Shown: one piece after another, positions 63,459-64,000 of the stretch
Position numbering within the stretch: the stretch's first letter is position 1
Layout of the letters: each line of letters opens with the position of its first letter
Origin: Thermaceae bacterium
GTDB taxonomy: Bacteria; Deinococcota; Deinococci; Deinococcales; Marinithermaceae
NCBI GenBank assembly: GCA_026985615.1
Contig: JALSQD010000058.1
Location: 1-64,000, forward strand
Length of the DNA: 64,000 nucleotides
Reading direction: 5' to 3'
The notes under the pieces: model-generated
The model's database searches: none
Told to the model about the DNA's origin: nothing
What the model saw: only the letters and a program-made list of their open reading frames with translations
Position numbers and translations under genes: made by a program

Positions 63459-64000
63459 GCCCCCATCCTACCCGCGCGCGCCGCCTGGGCCCAGTGCAGG
63501 GCGACCCCCGCCGCCACCGCGGCGTTGAGGCTAGGCGTGCGCCCCCGCAGGGGAATGTGCACGAGCTGGTCACAGCGCTCGCGCACGAGCCGCCTGAGCC
63601 CCGAGCCCTCCGAGCCCACCACCCAGGCCAGCGGACGGTCGTAGTCGACCTCCTCCAGCGCCACCTCGCCCTCGCCCGCGAGGCCGTAGACCCAGACGCC
63701 TGCCCTTTTTAGGTCCTCGATGTAGCGCGGCAGGTTGGGCACCTGCACCACCGGGATCCGCCGCGCCGCCCCTGCCGAGGCCTTGATTGCCACCGGCGAG
63801 AGGGGCGCGCTGCGGCGCGTCTCGCTCACCACCCCGTGCGCCCCCAGCGCCTCGGCGCTGCGCAGGATCGCGCCGTAGTTGCGCGGGTCGGTCACGCCGT
63901 CGAGCAAGACCAGCAGCGGCGGCTCGCCCCGCGCCTCGGCCCGGCGCAAGGGCTCATCCGGATCGGCCAGGGGCACCTCGGCCACCTCGGCCACGATGCC
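63455..64000 (-). CDS. rlmB: TrmH-family rRNA methyltransferase (RlmB-like), 5' end outside the window
   Basis: SPOUT methyltransferase for 2'-O-methylation of rRNA (G2251 in E. coli RlmB). The 181 residues present include VLLDGVTDPRNYGAILRSAEALGAHGVV, WVVGSEGSGLRRLVRERCDQLVHIPL and LNAAVAAGVALHWA, all diagnostic. The frame stays open to base 64000 and the part seen begins GIVAEVAEVPLAD, which in the family follows an L30e-like substrate-binding domain, so about 65-75 residues are missing to the right. It could be TrmH rather than RlmB; the length suggests RlmB. Confidence 0.9.
   Translation of the reverse strand, partial: GIVAEVAEVPLADPDEPLRRAEARGEPPLLVLLDGVTDPRNYGAILRSAEALGAHGVVSETRRSAPLSPVAIKASAGAARRIPVVQVPNLPRYIEDLKRAGVWVYGLAGEGEVALEEVDYDRPLAWVVGSEGSGLRRLVRERCDQLVHIPLRGRTPSLNAAVAAGVALHWAQAARAGRMGA

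Overview
The window is ordinary-looking, very GC-rich bacterial chromosome packed with genes, and it points to a member of the Thermaceae (Deinococcus-Thermus phylum). The evidence is a two-gene glutamate dehydrogenase (inactive GdhA plus catalytic GdhB), a three-subunit ba3-type cytochrome oxidase with its 36-residue subunit IIa, an MglA/MglB pair, the gcvPA/gcvPB split glycine decarboxylase, a 575-residue PolX, and many start codons that sit 6-8 nt after a TANNNT -10 box, the mark of leaderless transcription. I cannot fix the genus; Oceanithermus, Marinithermus or Thermus would all fit. I see no insertion sequence, prophage, CRISPR array or rRNA.

Left to right. 1-4276 (-): the str operon rpsL-rpsG-fusA-tuf, with tuf cut by the window edge and a 180-nt leader full of hairpins. 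4351-11303: truA, then a minus-strand block with an exported barrel-like protein, the glycine cleavage genes gcvT-gcvH-gcvPA-gcvPB and the mglB-mglA polarity module. 11336-20202: oligopeptidase PepF, an MFS transporter, and a signalling locus in which a 616-residue protein of unknown function is divergent from a PP2C phosphatase and a membrane Ser/Thr kinase fused to an NHL propeller, followed by a dNTPase. 20265-30255 (-): SufT-like protein, a membrane Fe-S oxidoreductase, the conserved run efp-accB-accC-asp23-nusB-folD, a protein of uncertain function and transketolase.

30281-41604 (-): a large methyltransferase-TPR-DUF2325-like fusion, a 2-hydroxyacid dehydrogenase with an acetyltransferase, gdhA-gdhB, a polyprenyl diphosphate synthase, and a TPR-SPOR-Rex-lipoprotein operon. 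41734-45526: initiator tRNA-Met with a clear promoter and terminator, small genes, csaA, a broken CoA-transferase gene and polX. 45416-53067 (+): cbaD-cbaB-cbaA, then rpsO, pnp, an RNase J and an AEC transporter. 53006-64000: a lipoprotein, rsmE-prmA, an unknown protein divergent from an M20 peptidase, pfkA-rsmI, EamA and DUF2905 proteins, a GNAT protein, and the minus-strand run rlmB-M20 peptidase-two 80-residue related proteins-ROK kinase.

The functional themes are translation (str operon, tRNA, truA, efp, rsmE, prmA, rsmI, rlmB), RNA decay (pnp, RNase J), central and redox metabolism (gcv, tkt, pfkA, gdh, cba, rex) and membrane lipid supply (acc, polyprenyl synthase). Genes overlap heavily: ATGA junctions are common, and five of the six complete convergent pairs overlap at their 3' ends, two of them by sharing a CTAG that is a stop codon on both strands. 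The best leads for new biology are the kinase/phosphatase/616-residue-protein locus, the methyltransferase-TPR fusion, the hairpin-rich str leader and the twin 80-residue proteins.
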